NCBI GenBank assembly: GCA_017646685.1
Contig: JAGCLZ010000039.1
Coordinates: forward strand, 1 to 35,137
DNA from: Bacteroidales bacterium
Lineage (GTDB): Bacteria > Bacteroidota > Bacteroidia > Bacteroidales > P3
Length of the DNA: 35,137 nt
Direction of reading: 5' to 3'
This document shows, one piece after another, positions 34,297-35,137 of this stretch (position 1 is the first letter of the stretch; each line of letters begins with the position of its first letter). The position numbers and the translations under genes are program-made. The notes beneath the pieces were generated by a model. The model saw nothing but the letters and a program-made list of their open reading frames with translations, was not told where the DNA came from and made no database searches.

Positions 34297-34727
34297 AAAA
34301 AATAATGTTTATTTTTGTGCTGTTTACTACAATAGGTAATATATCAAATGTTGTGGCACAAACATTTTCTCAGATTGAAGGAACGATTTGGGAATATCTT
34401 TGGGATGATAGTTTACATAGAGATTTTATTGCATTTGTTTCAGATAATAAATCATTTAGTTATTCTTACGAATTAGACGAATTTGAAATATCGAATTATC
34501 GCATTAATGACGATACAATAATGATCACAACATCTGATATAGATAATACACATAACGAAAGACCAATTATTTCAACAATATATTATTATAAAAAAGAGAA
34601 TAATTTCTTAATTTTATTGTTTACTATTTTAAGATATGAGGATGGATATAAAAGAGAAATACCTAGTGAATCCTACAGATTAAATAAAAAAGTAATTAAT
34701 TGTAAAAGCTCTCAACGTATTGAATAA
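34293..34727 (+). CDS. Candidate periplasmic immunity protein
   Basis: This is a 144-residue protein with a signal peptide (about 1-22, NISNVVAQ) and a mature part rich in beta-strand patterns: GTIWEYLWDD, FIAFVSDNKSFSYSY and ISTIYYYKKENNFLILLF. The mature part recalls small lipocalin-like folds. No known family is recognised. It overlaps the toxin-like gene by 4 bp (ATGA), so they are translationally coupled. A secreted immunity protein is what one would expect if the partner acts in the periplasm, on peptidoglycan. Codon and base composition are AT-rich like the toxin tip. The immunity role is inferred from position, size and export signal only. Confidence 0.7.
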   Translation: MKKIMFIFVLFTTIGNISNVVAQTFSQIEGTIWEYLWDDSLHRDFIAFVSDNKSFSYSYELDEFEISNYRINDDTIMITTSDIDNTHNERPIISTIYYYKKENNFLILLFTILRYEDGYKREIPSESYRLNKKVINCKSSQRIE

Positions 34728-34757
34728 TATTGGATTTTTAATATTGGTAATTTTTAT

Positions 34758-34815
34758 TGTGATGTATATGAAATTTCCCCGTGATGAAACTCTCACAACG
34801 TCGTGATAAAAAAAC
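34758..34815. repeat. 22-bp repeat array, copy C (partial element)
   Basis: Three 22-bp units begin at 34758 (TGTGATG), 34780 (CGTGATG) and 34802 (CGTGATA), the last decayed into an A-run. They are related to copies A and B. The ACCCTA hairpin and GGTATACC palindrome are missing, the immunity gene standing in their place. Confidence 0.75.
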
Positions 34816-34864
34816 ATTTCTAACAAAAATTGGGACAAACGTATACTATGTCAAAATAAATATG

Positions 34865-34872
34865 TAACTTTG
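34865..34872 (+). promoter_or_regulatory. Promoter of the next cassette (-7 element)
   Basis: TAACTTTG matches TAnnTTTG and sits in a block (34833-34880) nearly identical to the one before the Rhs gene. The following ATG at 34896 is 23 bp away, as in the first cassette. Confidence 0.6.
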
Positions 34873-34895
34873 CAATTCGAAATATAGTGTAAAAT

Positions 34896-35137
34896 ATGAG
34901 CCAAACAAGCACAAATATAACCCCGAAATATTATCAAGAAACATGCTACAACTATGTAAAAAATAGTGGTTTTGAGCGTTATTCGGGTTCGCTTCATTCT
35001 CCGCTTTTGCATTATCACTACGTTAGCACTTCGTTAACCATGCAAATTCCTGCGGAAACGCTATCACAAAGCCACAGGCTTTGCTTCATGCTTTTGTGCT
35101 ACAATCATGCAAAAACCACCACTTTTAGTGCTCAATC
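34896..35137 (+). CDS. Partial reading frame of a second cassette, unknown
   Basis: The frame is open from the ATG at 34896 to the window end, 80 codons and more. Its first residues, MSQTSTNITPKYYQ, parallel MYQTN...TPPKYPQ of the Rhs gene, and its promoter block is the same, so it appears to start a second copy of the cassette. After residue 15 similarity stops: no FTGKERD core follows within the window. The sequence (FERYSGSLHSPLLHYHYVS and so on) is not recognised and is Ser/Leu/His-rich. A perfect hairpin, CAAAGCCACAGGCTTTG, lies at 35067-35083. It may be a degenerate cassette, a different protein or a non-coding frame. Confidence 0.35.
   Translation, partial: MSQTSTNITPKYYQETCYNYVKNSGFERYSGSLHSPLLHYHYVSTSLTMQIPAETLSQSHRLCFMLLCYNHAKTTTFSAQ

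Overview
The window looks like a chromosomal segment of a member of Bacteroidota, probably Bacteroidales. The support is the gene content: type IX secretion (T9SS) parts, a T9SS-sorted gingipain-type protease, a Bacteroidota HU-like protein, DUF5117-type metalloprotease and the Flavobacteriia/Bacteroidales-type arginine decarboxylase. Several upstream regions also carry the Bacteroidota -7 promoter element TAnnTTTG, and Shine-Dalgarno sequences are generally absent. No tRNA, rRNA, insertion sequence or CRISPR array was seen.

Left part (1-16 kb, visibly AT-rich, all minus strand). A metalloprotease, lgt and a sensor histidine kinase form one run (4859 to 22). A small coiled-coil gene, zapA, a probable 6S-like RNA and rny form a second. 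ribBA stands alone. A 1036-residue TPR protein and an outer-membrane barrel form a pair. porQ and a Nit2/YafV-type amidase form another pair. A 388-bp gap at 13.7-14.1 kb carries a structured repeat element.

Middle part (16-32.5 kb, visibly more GC-rich). A four-helix holin-family protein and a 1268-residue C25 protease with a T9SS sorting domain run rightward, divergent from porQ. An HU-like gene and a nitroreductase follow. A helix-hairpin-helix/barrel protein and a PorV-like protein lie on the minus strand. A plus-strand run then encodes a PLD-family enzyme, TatD-type nuclease, peptidase T and a His-rich COG0523 GTPase. It converges on a minus-strand arginine decarboxylase-FKBP lipoprotein pair across a shared terminator.

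Right end (32.6-35.1 kb) is an accessory island. A 28-bp minisatellite is followed by a second copy of the structured repeat, a promoter, and a short Rhs-core gene. Its AT-rich C-terminal domain has features recalling L,D-transpeptidase/DUF5675-like enzymes. The next gene overlaps it by 4 bp and encodes a signal-peptide-bearing protein, suggesting a periplasmic, peptidoglycan-directed toxin and its immunity protein. After that pair the 22-bp repeats, promoter and the first codons of the leader recur and open another reading frame that runs off the window. This looks like a cassette array of Rhs tips. It is the most novel-looking part of the window, and its function is inferred.
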